Positions 32,413 through 43,789 of a stretch of 64,000 bases of DNA are shown here, piece by piece. The translations under genes and the position numbers were made by a program. This stretch comes from Okapia johnstoni (lineage: Eukaryota > Chordata > Mammalia > Artiodactyla > Giraffidae): positions 33,510,001 to 33,574,000 of the forward strand of contig CM044320.1 in the NCBI GenBank assembly GCA_024291935.2, in the 5' to 3' direction. The first letter of the stretch is position 1; each line of letters opens with the position of its first letter. The notes beneath the pieces were generated by a model. It worked only from the letters and a program-made list of their open reading frames with translations. It did not search any database and was not told the DNA's origin.

Positions 32413-35324
32413 GTCCCACCTCCCGGGGGCGGGGCGAGGGCGGAGCGGGCAGAAGGGAGCGGACGGTCGCCGGGCTGGCTGCGGTCCGTGCGGAGGCTGA
32501 GCCGGCCGCGGGCGCGACCGGAGGCAGGTGAGTGAGCTGATGCGGCGCTCCTCCGCCGAGGGGGCTAGGGGTCTGGCTCGCCGCTCCGGCCCCAACTCTG
32601 AGAGCCGGATCAGGAGAAGATCCTGTGTGTCTTAGGGTGTCCAGGGAAAGCCGGGCTGATTTCGAGGCTGGCAATATCTCCGGTGAAGCTCCAGTGACGG
32701 CCTTGGCCCTCTTGTTCCTTGGGGTGATACTGGCCCCGGGTGTCCGGAGAGGTGGCCTGAGGCCCGGGGAGGAATCTTTGTCCTTCCTGGCTCTTATTCG
32801 CCTCTCTCGTCTGCGGCCCCCGAGCTCCGGGCCCCCTGTCCCTGCCTGGGCTTCATAAACAACAACAAATGTCGCGGACCTTCCCCTGTATCCCCTGCTC
32901 TCCCGTCCCGTGCCCTCCAGCCCATGCCAGCGAGGGGAAGGATTCTGGGCATGGCTCTTAGACTGTGGGGGCTGTTTGTGTACCATTACTAAAAACTGAT
33001 GCGTCAGATTGCTAAACATTTCTCAAATGAGTAAAAGCCGCCCAGCTCCCAGAAGCCAAGGAGTGTCTAAAGCCGGTCTCTCAAAACCGGACCCTACCTC
33101 TGGAATCCTAGACCCTTCTTTTCACCATCATTTTCTCCCACTCCCTTTTTTTAACCTTTACAACGGGGGGACGAACGAGTGGTTGTTTGGTATGGGTAAA
33201 AATAGGGAAGGTTGTGTCCGATGGAGGAAGGAAACATTTCACCTTTAAAAGTTGTCAGGTAGAGAGCAAAAGAACTAACTTTATTTTCAAAATCAGTGGC
33301 CTCCCGTTTACTGATACTACTTTTGTTTTATGGGGCCGCTTTTCGGATTGTGAATTTGGAGGAAAGACATAAAAAGAAATGGGGAGGGGGGCGGGGAGAG
33401 CTGGTGGTGCAGGGAATAGTGGCTGGTCCAGAAAGTATGATGCTGGTGTTCCTCACTTGATAAAACGCAGAGCCAACGCTCCTGTCTATTTCGCGCAACT
33501 TGGGATAAGTTTTGATAGAAGCCAATTGCTTGGAAAAGGTGGCCTGAGTATTAGCTTTAATACTACTAAAATCTGAGGAAACAGCTCTAAGTGTTTCAGT
33601 TATGCCTCCTAGCTGTAAGCTGGGAGTGAGACTTGGTCCTTTGGGGGCTGTGAGTGGGGTACGGAGTTAGGCCTAATACTTATCAGGTCTCCTTACTTTA
33701 AGGCAGGGTTTATTGTTGTTTAAGCCCAGTTTCACTTACTGAGGGCAGGTTTTTGAAAGTTCTTTGTCTCGGTCATAAATGTATATAAGATACTGGAAGC
33801 CTCTTTGTGTTTGGATTTTCTTTGTATGCCTCAGGATATATAAAACAATTAAGTTTATTATACTGTCTGCCCAGTAGCTGAGAGGTATTATATGTGAGTT
33901 GACCATTCTTGTGACTATGTGAGGGGAGAGAAATTCGTCCAAAATAGGATGTTAAATTATGATGACATTTATTTGTTCATTGCATAGAATCATCAAAGTA
34001 CCTTTCTGTAAAGATTCTGATCTCAGAGGAAGTACAATGGATTAAAAAAATTTTTTTGTTGTTTGATCTGGCTTAGCGTTTGTGGTGTTCTTCTTGTTAA
34101 GATGGCTAATACCATTCCGCATTTACTTGGGATATGTTTAGAATGAGAATCAAATTGGGTGTTGTCTTTGTAATCCCTTGAAAGCCCCTGCCACTGGGGA
34201 ATGAAAAAAAAAATTAGAAAAACCACATTAAATGAGTGCAATTCTTCTTTAGCCTTTTGTTTTTGAGTTTCTTTTTAAATAAATCATAGAGTGGAGACCA
34301 GAAATATTTGTGCAAATAAGGTGTCCTCAGCAGTTTTTATGCCGAAAAAATTAATTTCTAAAGGTAACACACTATAAAAACAAAGGAAGAATTGTAGTTA
34401 GTAGAAAGGGGTAATAAAGCAACAGCCTCAATTAGGCCATTTGTTCTCGGAAAAGTTTTGTCCTCTAGAAGTTAGGGCTGCAGCATCATGTTAGCAAAGT
34501 TGGATAACACTTTAGATAGTGTTTTCCCAGTGATCTGGGATAAGTTGGAGGCTCTTTTGCTTGTGTGTGGCACTTTTTTGAGAGACGAAAAAGGGCACAA
34601 ATCAAAGCCAGAAAGTTTTGCATCTCAACGTAATGTGAAAATGATTTTATTTTACATAAACAATGGAGGGTGAATCAGGCAAGCATATTGTTATCTAGCA
34701 ACCCCAAGATTACATTAAAATTAGCAGATGGGTAAGTTATGATTAGGTTGACTTGACATATGTGGAAATTATGCTACTGTATTTTTCTATTAAAAGCACC
34801 ATAGACTTTTTGAATGAAATAATGAGAGAGCTTTTAAAGCATAGTAAATTTAAAAAATTAATTTAAAAAGATAACCTTGGTGAGTAGTTAAAAGATATTA
34901 AGTGAATCCTTCTTTTCCACCCCCCAAATTTTTGTGTAAGTCTTAAGAGAGTGTTTACCTAGGTATGTCCGGTACTGATGTGTGCTGATTACATAAAGCT
35001 CCTTTCTCCAGGTAAATGTTTTCTAATTGATTGACACGGTGTTATTGTTCAGAACCTTTAGAGAGAGGGAACTGAAGGGCAACAATGAGTAGTAGTTGCT
35101 GCCCTGCGCACTCAGATGAACTGTGGTCTTTTGTCTTCAACCTCATGGGAAGAAGATATTCCCAAATAACTATAATACACAATCCATTTTGTGGGGAAGC
35201 CAAGGAGGAAGGGGTTAAATTCTACTAGACCAGTTAAAGAAGGCTTTCATCAGGGAAAGGCATTTGTGTAGATGATTGAGATGATCTAGTCATATGATAA
35301 TCATCATAAGCAAACACTTGATAT

Positions 35325-35520
35325 AATGCTGCTTGCTCCTAAACCATTACCGTGCTAATCTACCTCGGTTTAATCCTTACAGCAACTGTGTGGAGTGGGT
35401 GTTTTTATTCCCATTTTGCAGACAGAGTAATTGAGGTATCTAGAAAATGGTAAAGCAGGGGTTCCCACCCAAGAATTCTGACTTATACTTGTATCCCTGT
35501 GCTTAACCAATCTCCTTGAT
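35325..35520 (-). mobile_element. MIR SINE relic
   Basis: TTAATCCTTACAGCAACTGTG, TTATTCCCATTTTGCAGACAG and TGTGCTTAACCAATCTCC match the complement of MIR. Confidence 0.78.
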
Positions 35521-36875
35521 TATTCTCCCACTTTTGATGATGTTGGTTTGGGAAAATGCGTTCATCTGACACCTAAATTTAGGGATCTGTTTCCTAGAAA
35601 GAGCTCCAAAATGGTGAAAACCCAGGTAAATAGTTATTTTTGGCATGTTAGATACTGACTCCATTTTTAGAAGTTGCTCTTGGTACACATTAAGTGTAAT
35701 CCTTGAGTGGGGTTTTGATAAATTTGATTCATTGCCTAGTAGCAGTACTGGCAAAGGTTAACAAGGGAGAAGTTGTAACTATGTTAATTCCTTTGCCTAG
35801 TGGGATGTTTGAATCATTGTATATTTTGGCTTGTAATTTTTTAAAACTACTTGGCACTGGATATTTTTTGGATTGAATTGGGAAGTTGGGATTTAGTTAA
35901 TTATTGAATGTCAGTCTCAGCAGCCCTTTTTATTTTTTATTTTCACAACAGCTAAATTTATAATCAGTGAATTTGAATAGTGTTGAACACTTGAATCAGT
36001 GTTTTGAATAGTGTTGTACAAGTATAAAATGAGAGAAGTTCAGTCACTGATACTTTTATGTTGGGGCAACTTTGAAAGCTCTTTGGGGTTGTGAAATAAA
36101 AGGTACTCTAGAATTGCACCGGGCCCAGTACAAGCCTACTTGGTCAATGCTTTGTTGAATGAATGGTCCAACTGATTTTATTTGTGAAGTTTCAGGAATG
36201 GTTTGTACTTGTTGGTTATCTAGGTATTGAAGTCACTTTAAATTGGATTTAAAGATAAGGGAAAAAAATTATGGTTAGACCATACTAACTGTATGGATAC
36301 TTAGCTGTCCTTTCCTCCCAGCAAGATGCAGACCTTTGTCAGAGCCCTTATCATCTGTACTCGTAGTATTAAGTAGAGCTCTAGGTATTAAAAAAAGAAA
36401 AATTACACATTCCTTTAAGTACAGGTTTTATTAAGAAAAGGTTATTCTCAGTAAGGAGGAGTGTGAGTTGGGCAAACTCAAAGGGAAACCAGACATACCC
36501 TCACCTCCTTGCTGATAGTAATTTTGGAGGCATCTTTTCCCATCATAGGCTAGTTTTGTCTCCAGTGAAAGTCCACTGAGAGCTGTAACCTCCCTAAGAC
36601 CTTAACAGTTACAGGTCAGATAGTGAGTTGACCTGATAGTGAGTTCATGTTGATGTTGTATAAATTCAGAAAAGCCTCGAACTTTGACAATTTGTCTGTG
36701 GCTTATGACAGTAGTACTTGTACTGTGTTCAGCTTTTAAATTCTTAAACAAGCTCTTTGCATTCCCCTGAATTAACCCTAGACAGGTTGACAACCCAAGT
36801 GGGTGTTGATTCTCTGGCCACCCATATGGAATGTTTCCTGTTTTCCTGGTCTTTTGCTGATTCTTATTGGTTCCA

Positions 36876-37088
36876 TAGGGCTTCCCAGATTGCTCAGTGG
36901 TAAAGAATCTGCCTGCAATGCAGGAGACCTGGGTTTGATTCCTGGGTTGGGAAGATCCCCTGGAGAAGGGAATGCCTACCCATTCCAGTATTCTTGCCTG
37001 GAAAATTCCATGGACAGAGGAGGAGTCTGGTGGGCTACAGTCCATGGGGTCGCAAACAGTCAGATACAACTGAGTGGCTAACATTTTC
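36876..37088 (+). mobile_element. Bov-tA SINE in intron 1
   Basis: Nearly intact: GGCTTCCCAGATTGCTCAG, B box GGTTTGATTCC, tail GAGTGGCTAACATTTTCAC. Confidence 0.93.
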
Positions 37089-37337
37089 ACTTACTTTCAC
37101 ATCAAATCTCTGATTGGTGACATGGGTCTTAACATCCATGGGTGCAGACTTTTCACATGTTAGAGTGTCTAAGTTGCTGAGCCCATATGCAAAGGCAGTG
37201 TCCATTGTTTTTCACCTTTTACAGTTATTTGCTATCTCTTCATCTGCTTCAGGAGGAGAGTCTATTCCTTTTCTTCCTAATTTTGGTACACTTTTACTGT
37301 TTTTGCAGTTATCAAATATGGTGGCATTAATAATGAT

Positions 37338-37582
37338 TCCCAAGTGACCCTACTGGTAAAGAGTCTACTTGCCAATGCAGGAGATGCAGGAGATGCAAGA
37401 GATGTCGACCCCTCGAACTCGCATCTCTTGTATCTCCTGCATTGGCAAGAGATGCAAGATTCAGGAAGGTTCTCTGGAGGAGGAAATGGCAACCCACTTC
37501 AGTATTCCTGCCTGGAAAAACCCTATAAACAGAGATGGCTGGTGGGTTACAGTTCATGAGGTTGCATAGAGTTGGACGTGCA
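37338..37582 (+). mobile_element. Bov-tA SINE with internal inverted duplication
   Basis: The head (about TTCCCAAGTGACCCTACTGG) and the Bov-A tail are recognisable. The tRNA-like arm at 37,370-37,403 is followed by an inverted copy of itself at 37,421-37,447, replacing the usual B-box part. The 3' end runs into a CA microsatellite. Confidence 0.85.
37370..37447. repeat. Hairpin-forming inverted repeat
   Basis: TGCCAATGCAGGAGA (37,370-37,384) and TCTCCTGCATTGGCA (37,433-37,447) are perfect complements. A second block, GATGCAAGAGATG against CATCTCTTGTATC, pairs with one mismatch. The left arm carries one extra 9-base unit. Confidence 0.85.
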
Positions 37583-37585
37583 CAT

Positions 37586-37588
<3 letters not shown>

Positions 37589-37618
<30 letters not shown>

Positions 37619-37619
37619 A
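37589..37619. repeat. (CA)n microsatellite
   Basis: About 14 CA units at the end of the Bov-tA copy; a plausible polymorphic marker. Confidence 0.92.
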
Positions 37620-37839
37620 CATCTCAAAATCAACCACAGATCAACCACTTCCCCATAATAAAAAACAAGATGGCAGAAACTGAAATGATTCTACATGATA
37701 CTAATACCATCTATTTTGGGTCAGCAGATTTGTGGTGGCTTTGCTATGGAGCCTCACTTTCATTCTATCTATGAATATTTGGAAAATTGAAATTTACACA
37801 TCACTAAGCACTTTTTTTTTGTTCTGTTCTTCTATACAG

Positions 37840-37915
37840 TCGTTGTTCTTCAGCTTTTATGACTTGGAGATTTTGGCTACGCTTCTCTAGATTCTTCAGC
37901 AGTCCTGGAGGCACA
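37840..37915 (+). other. Probable second exon
   Basis: The acceptor is a T-rich run followed by TCTATACAG at 37,831-37,839. A second AG at 37,852-37,853 is a possible alternative. The donor is GCACA|GTAAGT. The 76-base exon holds one ATG at 37,859 that stays open to the donor. Confidence 0.6.
37859..37915 (+). CDS. Possible coding start of the unidentified gene (partial)
   Basis: From the ATG the exon gives 19 codons, MTWRFWLRFSRFFSSPGGT, ending exactly at the splice donor in phase 0. The peptide is rich in aromatic and basic residues (W, F, R), which could suit a mitochondrial or membrane-targeting N-terminus; that is inference only. The start context (CTTTTATGA) is weak: pyrimidine at -3 and A at +4. 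The exon may be entirely 5' leader with the true start downstream, beyond the window. I do not recognise the protein and give no gene symbol. Confidence 0.3.
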
Positions 37916-38099
37916 GTAAGTAATTTGTGTATTTAATATGAAAAATGCTTTGTGGTAATCCATGTTTCCCAAATGTTGTCGCCCAGCAGTGGAATATAGA
38001 CTTAGCCCTCTGTATTTCATCTTCCCTGCTGACATGTTCTTGGTTGCTTTTTCTTCCTTAATGTCACCAGTCAGGGTATAGGTCTAGTAATAATTTTAC

Positions 38100-38325
38100 C
38101 AACAACAGTAATCATTTGCTTAATACTTACTATGTACCACATATAGTACTGAGTACTTTATGTAAATATTATCTCATTTAATTCCACAGCAACTGTCTGA
38201 GCTGTTATCTCTAGTTACAAACAAAGAAACTGGAGCCTAGTGGGGTGCAGGGACCAGGGCCACAGGAGCAGATGAGTAGATAGTTAAGTGGCAGAGTTAG
38301 AAGCTGATCTCTGAGATCCAGGGTT
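38100..38325 (-). mobile_element. MIR SINE relic
   Basis: TACTTACTATGTACCACATA, TTATCTCATTTAATTCCACA and GTTAAGTGGCAGAGTTAGAA match the complement of MIR. Confidence 0.75.
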
Positions 38326-38329
38326 GCTT

Positions 38330-39640
38330 TCTCTTATATTGCTTTATTTTATTACAAAAAACTTCTCCTGTGCTGTTTAATTTACCTCCTCCTTCTAGTC
38401 TCACCTGAATTTTGTTTCTTTCCTCTCCTCCCTCCTATTTTTAGGAGTTATTTACATTTGTTATATAGAGCATAAATTCCTTTGGGAAAAGTATACAGAA
38501 ATAACTTCAGCTCTGCTCAGATTTCCTATAAAGGGGGACTTGCTCTTGGCGAGAGCTAACTATAAGAATACTAGTAACACTTTATGTTTATATTGTGCTT
38601 TAGAGTCTTACAAAGCATTTTTAGACATTTTCTTGGTTAATCCTCAAAGCAAACTTAAATTTGTGTCTTCAGATTAAAAGCTGCCAAAGGTAGTTTGCTA
38701 AGGCTTCTGCAAAGTTAGTTGATGAGACAGTTTTGGGCCTCAGCGATTTTAATGCTGAAATAAATGATGTGATCAAATGTTCTGATTTCACGCCAGTTGG
38801 GAGCAGATGTATATCATTGTAGCATGGCATTTTCCTAAAGAGTCTTACAATTTTGAAATTTTTTTGTCAAAATTGAGAAATTGGAATTTTGGTTCTGCAT
38901 TTTGAATCATAAACTGTTTTAAGTCCTCAATTCTTGCAATTCAAGTGAGTGATAGTCAAGTTTCTGTCTGCCTCATCCTGCACACAGCTGTTGGATTTAA
39001 CTAGATTAATTATGATGAAGGAATGGGTGGAGGGAGGATAGATGTTGTTTCAAAAGTGAAATTAAAGAACGAGGGCTTGGTGGGGAGTCTTCCAGTAGCT
39101 TTGTTGTAGGAAACCGATTATAAGCTTTAAAGGATGGATAAGCTGCAGGTATTCACCTCTGGAAAGTGTATAATTTGAGTGATCAGAGAGTTTATTGAAT
39201 GATCCATTTTTGAAATACTATCTTGTACCTGTATCTTGCTTTATTAAATTTAGTGTTTGCCCAGCTGTGGACATTTTTACTTAGCTGAGCACTTGTCCAT
39301 TGACTTGCCCCCATTACGGAAAGGCCATAACATGTTTGCCCTTCATAATGATTCTGTACATGTCAGCAGGGGCTGACTTTTGAGACTGGGGAGTTGCCTT
39401 TTGTTGTGTTTTTACAGTAGTGATCCATTGAATTTGGACACATCTTTCAAATCTGGTTGAAGATGTTATCCTTATTTCCACTATTACTTTGCCAAACAGA
39501 ATAGACTTTCTATTTTTGTGGCTAGAGTGGAAAAATTTCCGTCTTGAATTGTGTGTATTATTTGAACCACTGATATTCTTAATACTGGCAAATCCTCAAG
39601 AAATCACAGACTCATAATATTTTCATGAGCTTAATCATCC
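38330..39640. other. Unique intronic stretch
   Basis: No recognised repeat or exon. Confidence 0.45.
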
Positions 39641-39644
39641 CAGT

Positions 39645-39910
39645 TCAACATTTATCAACTATTTTCTGGACACTGTATTAGGTACTGTGGCAAAATAGAG
39701 ACAAGTGAAAGGGATTGCCCTCTATTTAGGAAGGTTCAATCCAGTAAGAGACGTAATGTATGAGTACAAGTAAGTGTAAATCAAGCGGAAAGTGATAAGC
39801 AGCAACAGGGTACTGGGAAACAGAAGGAGAAAAAATTGCTTCTGGCTGGAGAGATTAGGATGGCTTCCTATATAAAGTGAAATAGAAATTGACCATTTAT
39901 GAGTGAAAGA
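39645..39910. repeat. Ancient L2/MIR-like relic, tentative
   Basis: ACTGTATTAGGTACTGTGGC, then AGAGACAAGTGAAAG, then GGAAAGTGATAAGCAGC recall the common order of an ancient mammalian repeat; divergence is high. Confidence 0.4.
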
Positions 39911-40202
39911 CATGCTAGGGGAGGGATTAGTATGAGTTTGAAATATCTCTATAACACCTGATGAATTTTGTGTTAATTATTTACTTCTTTCTCTGCCCTA
40001 TTGGATTTGAGCCCATTCAGCTTAGAGAACAGGTGTTTTTCAGCTTTTCATTCTCTGCATCATCAACTGTGCAACCTGGTACATTTAATTAAAGTTCTAC
40101 TTTAGTAAGATTACAGAGGCAGTAGTGTATATGGGATGGATTCAAGGGAAGAGGGGCTGGAAATGGGAAGACCGAGGAAGAGGCTGGTTTAAATAATCTA
40201 AG

Positions 40203-40338
40203 AAATTGCACTCACGCTCAGTTGTGTCTGACTCTTTCATGACCCCATAGACTGTAGCCCACCCACTAGGCTCCTCTGTCCATGGCATTTTCCAGGCAAG
40301 AATACTGGAGTGAGTGGCCATTTCCTTCTCCAAAAGGA
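40203..40338 (-). mobile_element. Bov-A fragment
   Basis: The + strand shows CACGCTCAGTTGTGTCTGAC through GGCCATTTCCTTCTCCA. The tRNA head is missing. Confidence 0.87.
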
Positions 40339-40344
40339 TTGATA

Positions 40345-42525
40345 GTGAAATTCTAAACCTGGTGGGATTGGAAAGGAGAGACTTGGATGGTTGAGTGTTG
40401 GCCCTTCATGTTGAGACCTAGGGAGTTCTTTGCCTCTGTGATTACATATGAGGTCTGTGTCCTGTTCAAGGAGATGCAGTGATGGAAAAACAAGTTATGC
40501 CCTCAGAAAGCAGGCAGGCAACTGCCGAACTGCCTTGGGGTTTAGAGATAATTGCAATAGCATATAGCTGCTGTAATGAAGGAGCACTCGGGAAGAAAGG
40601 AAAAGGAGCACCTGTTTGGAAGAATCAAAGGTTTCCAGTGTTGGAGCTTAGACTTGAAGGGTGAGTAGGAGTTTTTCTGGCCAAAAAGCAGGAGGAAGAT
40701 ATAATAGCATAGAATGTGAGAGACTGTTGGGGGATTACTTTAGTGTTGAAACAAGAGGCTGGGTAAGATAAATGAACTTGTCCTGGTAAAATAACTTTTT
40801 ATTTGCTGTGTTTTTCTATATTTAGTTTATTTAGCTTCAACACTCTGAACTTTTGTAAGGAAATGTTTCTATTGCCTCTTATAGCCTCATGGAAGCACCT
40901 TTGCTGTGTTTCCCAAGTCGGCTGCCAGGGATAAATTGTCTCTTGCTTCCATTTTGTGAACTTAAATAGAAAAGGTAATGATACCATTAGCCAGAGAGGA
41001 AAAAATCCTAAAACCCTTCCCTTTGATGAATGCCTTGAGCAAGTAGGCTTGTTGTATGAGAGTGCAGCATCAGAACACAGCTTCAAGAGCACCTGACTTG
41101 AGAGGAACATAATTATTTACCTTTCCCATAAAGTTTTATGGTGCCCCTAAAACTTTCCCAGAATTGTAATATCTAGTGCTGAAGTCCTTTTATCCTGGAT
41201 CTAGCCTTGATTTTTTTTTTCCATCTTCTCTACTCTAATGCTTATTGTGTTGTAATTACTTAGTAGGACTCTAAACTTCAAATGGTGTCAACCGTTATCT
41301 CTAGCTGGTTCTGTTTCTCTCTGTTTTGGTCATTTAGAAACCTGCATCTGCAAGTCATGGTTCTGAGCCTCCGCATTAGACTGCTAGTGCTAAAAAGCAC
41401 TTGTGGTTTCTTTCCACAAAAGTTTACTTGCTGCAGCCATTTGTTTTCCTGTCCTGTGGATTGGGCCACTGACACAGAATATAGTTAAATTGTTTTCTAA
41501 GGACAACCAAAAAGTTGATTGTAGACTCCAGTTAGATTTATACCCATTGTATTTCTAGGTGGGGTGGGGGGAGGCAGCTGTGTTAGCTTTACTGCCATTA
41601 GTGGTAATAAAAGTTTATGGGTACTGCCAGGAAGAAAGCAAAAGACAAGGGCAGGAGAAGAAAGAGAAGGCCTGCGGAGGGGCAGGAGAGGTGTCGACTG
41701 GGGGCAGGAGAAAGGTGCCTATGGTTAAAAGAGGCCAAATATCTCTGACACCTGTTCCAAGTGTCTCTGGGGAGAACCAGTGTCATCTTTTAAGGTGAAA
41801 TTTTAGTTCTCTCTAAAAATACCCTGAGTGTATTGTTGTGCCAAAAATGACAGTTTGTTTTAATCAAACATTTCTGGATTTAATTTTAAAAAATGTGTTT
41901 ATATACCTGTGTCTCTGTGTTTTTAGAATTGAGCAGAAAGGGAAACAAAAGCCAATACACTTTAAGTATTAGTGGAAATTATAGCTACATTTCGGAAAAC
42001 CTGTAAGACTTAAAACCATAGGTTAAGTCTAGCCCCAGTCAGGTACAGGGTGACAGAAAGGGAAAGGAAGAATAAGTAGGCACGTGTGTTTGGGTAAAAC
42101 TACATCCTGATACCAACCATATAACAGGATCCATAGAGGGGAACATAGAACAAGAAATCAGTAAGAGCCTGTGCTCGCCTGTCTCAATCAGTCAGGGACT
42201 CCTTCCCTTTACGGAGACATTATCAAACAAGAAACTTTAGTTCCTCAAAGTGTTTTTTCATCCTTGGACAAACAAAGCCAAAAAATTAAAATAAGTATGA
42301 AAAAAAAAGTATGATTTTAGTTTTTCTGTAGTGGTGATAAAAAGTTTTCTCAGATTGTAAGATATACTAGATTGGATTAGTCTTTGACTCATTTTCAGAG
42401 TTGAAAGATCCTATAGAGGTCAGATAGTACAGTTCTGTGCTGTGAATTCCCCCTAATCCTTAGTAAGTTGGTGTTTAGTCTTTGCCTAAATATTTCAAAG
42501 AAAAGAAAAGAAACTTAACAGATCA
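40345..42525. other. Intronic stretch, mostly unrecognised
   Basis: GACTTGAAGGGTGAGTAGGAG near 40,650 hints at an old L2-type relic. Short frames near 40,480 and 41,560 lack support. Confidence 0.4.
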
Positions 42526-42529
42526 TGAG

Positions 42530-42892
42530 ATCACTGACGTTCATTCTCTTGAGTGGTTGGTTTTCTCCAGCCTTCTGTCTCCAACCTTCTGCTTACTCCG
42601 CACACTCTGGGGTCTGGATGATCTCACAGGCTCTGATACTTCCTTCAGTGACTACTCTGTGATGATGACTTTCAAACCAAACCCCTTTTCTTAGCTTGAG
42701 ACTCCAATGGTTCATTTCTTGCATAGACATCACCACCTGGGTGTTTTCCGCAAGACTCAGTATTATCTTCTCCTCTCCCAGAATCGGTCTCAGGCTTCTT
42801 ACCTCCTCCAATACACAGTATGATTCTCTTTGGTTGTCCCAGCTGTAAAGCTGGAAATCATCCTTGACTCCTCTCTTGTTTATCACTCACAT
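42530..42892 (+). mobile_element. L2 LINE relic, left part
   Basis: GCTGTAAAGCTGGAAATCATCC and TTGACTCCTCTCTTGTTTATC match a known L2 stretch. It is cut by a CHR SINE and resumes at about 43,005. Confidence 0.7.
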
Positions 42893-42895
42893 ACA

Positions 42896-43000
42896 CTCTT
42901 AGTTGCAGCATGTGGGATCTAGTTCCCTTTCAGGGATCGAACTTGGGCCCCCGGAGCTGGGAACGTGGAGTCTAAGCCCCCAGACCACCAAGGAAGTCCC
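42896..43000 (-). mobile_element. CHR-type SINE fragment in L2
   Basis: TTAGTTGCAGCATGTGGGATC through CCAGACCACCAAGGAAGTCCCC is the complement of the CHR head. Confidence 0.8.
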
Positions 43001-43004
43001 CACC

Positions 43005-43490
43005 TCGGCTCTTTCTACAGTGTCGGCGTCTTCACGTGGACTCCGAATTACTGAAGTAACTGTCTTTGTCCGCTGCCAGTCTGGCCCTCCTCCAGCCCGT
43101 CGTACGTGTGCCTGCCGGGAGGGTTCTCCTCAGACGTTAACCTGAGTATGTTGCTCCCACAGTTACAATTCCCAATGATTCTCCATCGTCTGCACCAGAT
43201 TCCTTACCATGGCCTGTGACCTGAGCCCCTTCAGGAAGTGGTGCCCTTTTGCTTTTCTAGCCTTCTCTTTCATTACCCCCTCTACTCACCTCTGCAGCTT
43301 TCTCTGACCTTGAATCTTACAGGCTTCTTCTGGAACTCCTTCTCCCACACTCCTCTGGGTAACTCCCGTGCTTTCTTTCATACCCTGCTTAGGCATCTCT
43401 ACTTTCGAGGATGCCTTCCTTGATTTCTCACCTCTCGTTCAGAGTTGGGTACCCCTCCTTCGCGTTCCCACAACATCTTGTAATACAACA
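43005..43490 (+). mobile_element. L2 LINE relic, right part
   Basis: TACCATGGCCTGTGACCTGAG, CTTCTGGAACTCCTTCTCCC and GATGCCTTCCTTGATTTCTC keep the L2 sense order. Confidence 0.7.
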
Positions 43491-43491
43491 C

Positions 43492-43640
43492 AATCATAGC
43501 TAACATTGTGAACATTTGCCATGTGTCCAGACTTAGTGAACTTTTACTCTATGCCAGGCATGGGACGGTGTAAATTGAAAAACTCTTCATCACGCAGATT
43601 TCAACTGATTCTCATCACAGAGTTAGAGATAATTTTATAT
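43492..43640 (-). mobile_element. MIR SINE relic
   Basis: TAGCTAACATTGTGAACATTTG and CTCTATGCCAGGCATGGGAC suggest the complement of MIR. Confidence 0.5.
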
Positions 43641-43657
43641 CACTGAAAGAATGATGA

Positions 43658-43778
43658 AAGAAATGGCAACCCACTCCAGTATGCTTTCCTGGGAAATCCC
43701 ATGGACAGAGGAGCCTGGCAGGCTACAGTCCATGGGATTGCAGAGAGTCAGACACAACTTAGCAGCTAAACAACAGCA
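43658..43778 (+). mobile_element. Bov-A fragment with target duplication
   Basis: AGAATGATGA (43,648-43,657) and AGAGTGATGA (43,779-43,788) flank it. It lacks the tRNA head and has an ACAACAGCA tail. Confidence 0.87.
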
Positions 43779-43789
43779 AGAGTGATGAT

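Larger units (their letters stand above)
32330..32527 (+). other. Probable non-coding first exon of an unidentified gene
   Basis: The left edge is approximate: it assumes transcription starts just after the CRE. The right edge is set by the donor GAGGCAG|GTGAGT, a near-perfect consensus. No ATG in a suitable context opens a frame through the donor, so the exon is read as 5' untranslated leader. GC content is very high and the (CGG)5 run lies inside. The start could be anywhere in about 32,320-32,450, as CpG-island promoters often use several starts. A gene on the opposite strand from the same island cannot be excluded, but no minus-strand donor of similar quality was noticed. Confidence 0.65.
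32230..32860. promoter_or_regulatory. CpG island at gene 5' end
   Basis: CG dinucleotides and G+C content rise sharply from about 32,230 and fall off after about 32,860, in contrast with the AT-rich surroundings. The densest part is 32,380-32,530. Such islands mark broadly active mammalian promoters. It is the only convincing one in the window. Confidence 0.9.
32528..37839 (+). other. Probable intron 1
   Basis: Begins GTGAGT and ends in a pyrimidine run followed by TCTATACAG. From about 33,020 to 36,870 it is mostly unique, with only a MIR relic, a contrast with the SINE-dense flanks. Repeat-poor first introns often hold regulatory DNA. Confidence 0.6.

Noticed and set aside
32318..33019. 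A 233-codon open frame on the minus strand over the CpG island
   Set aside because: GC-rich DNA has few stop codons. The text is low-complexity in P, S, A and R, overlaps the probable + exon, and shows no domain or minus-strand splice sites.
36602..37090. A 162-codon minus-strand frame in intron 1
   Set aside because: About half is the antisense of a Bov-tA (text VCDPMDCSPPDSSSVHGIFQ, which recurs over every Bov-tA).
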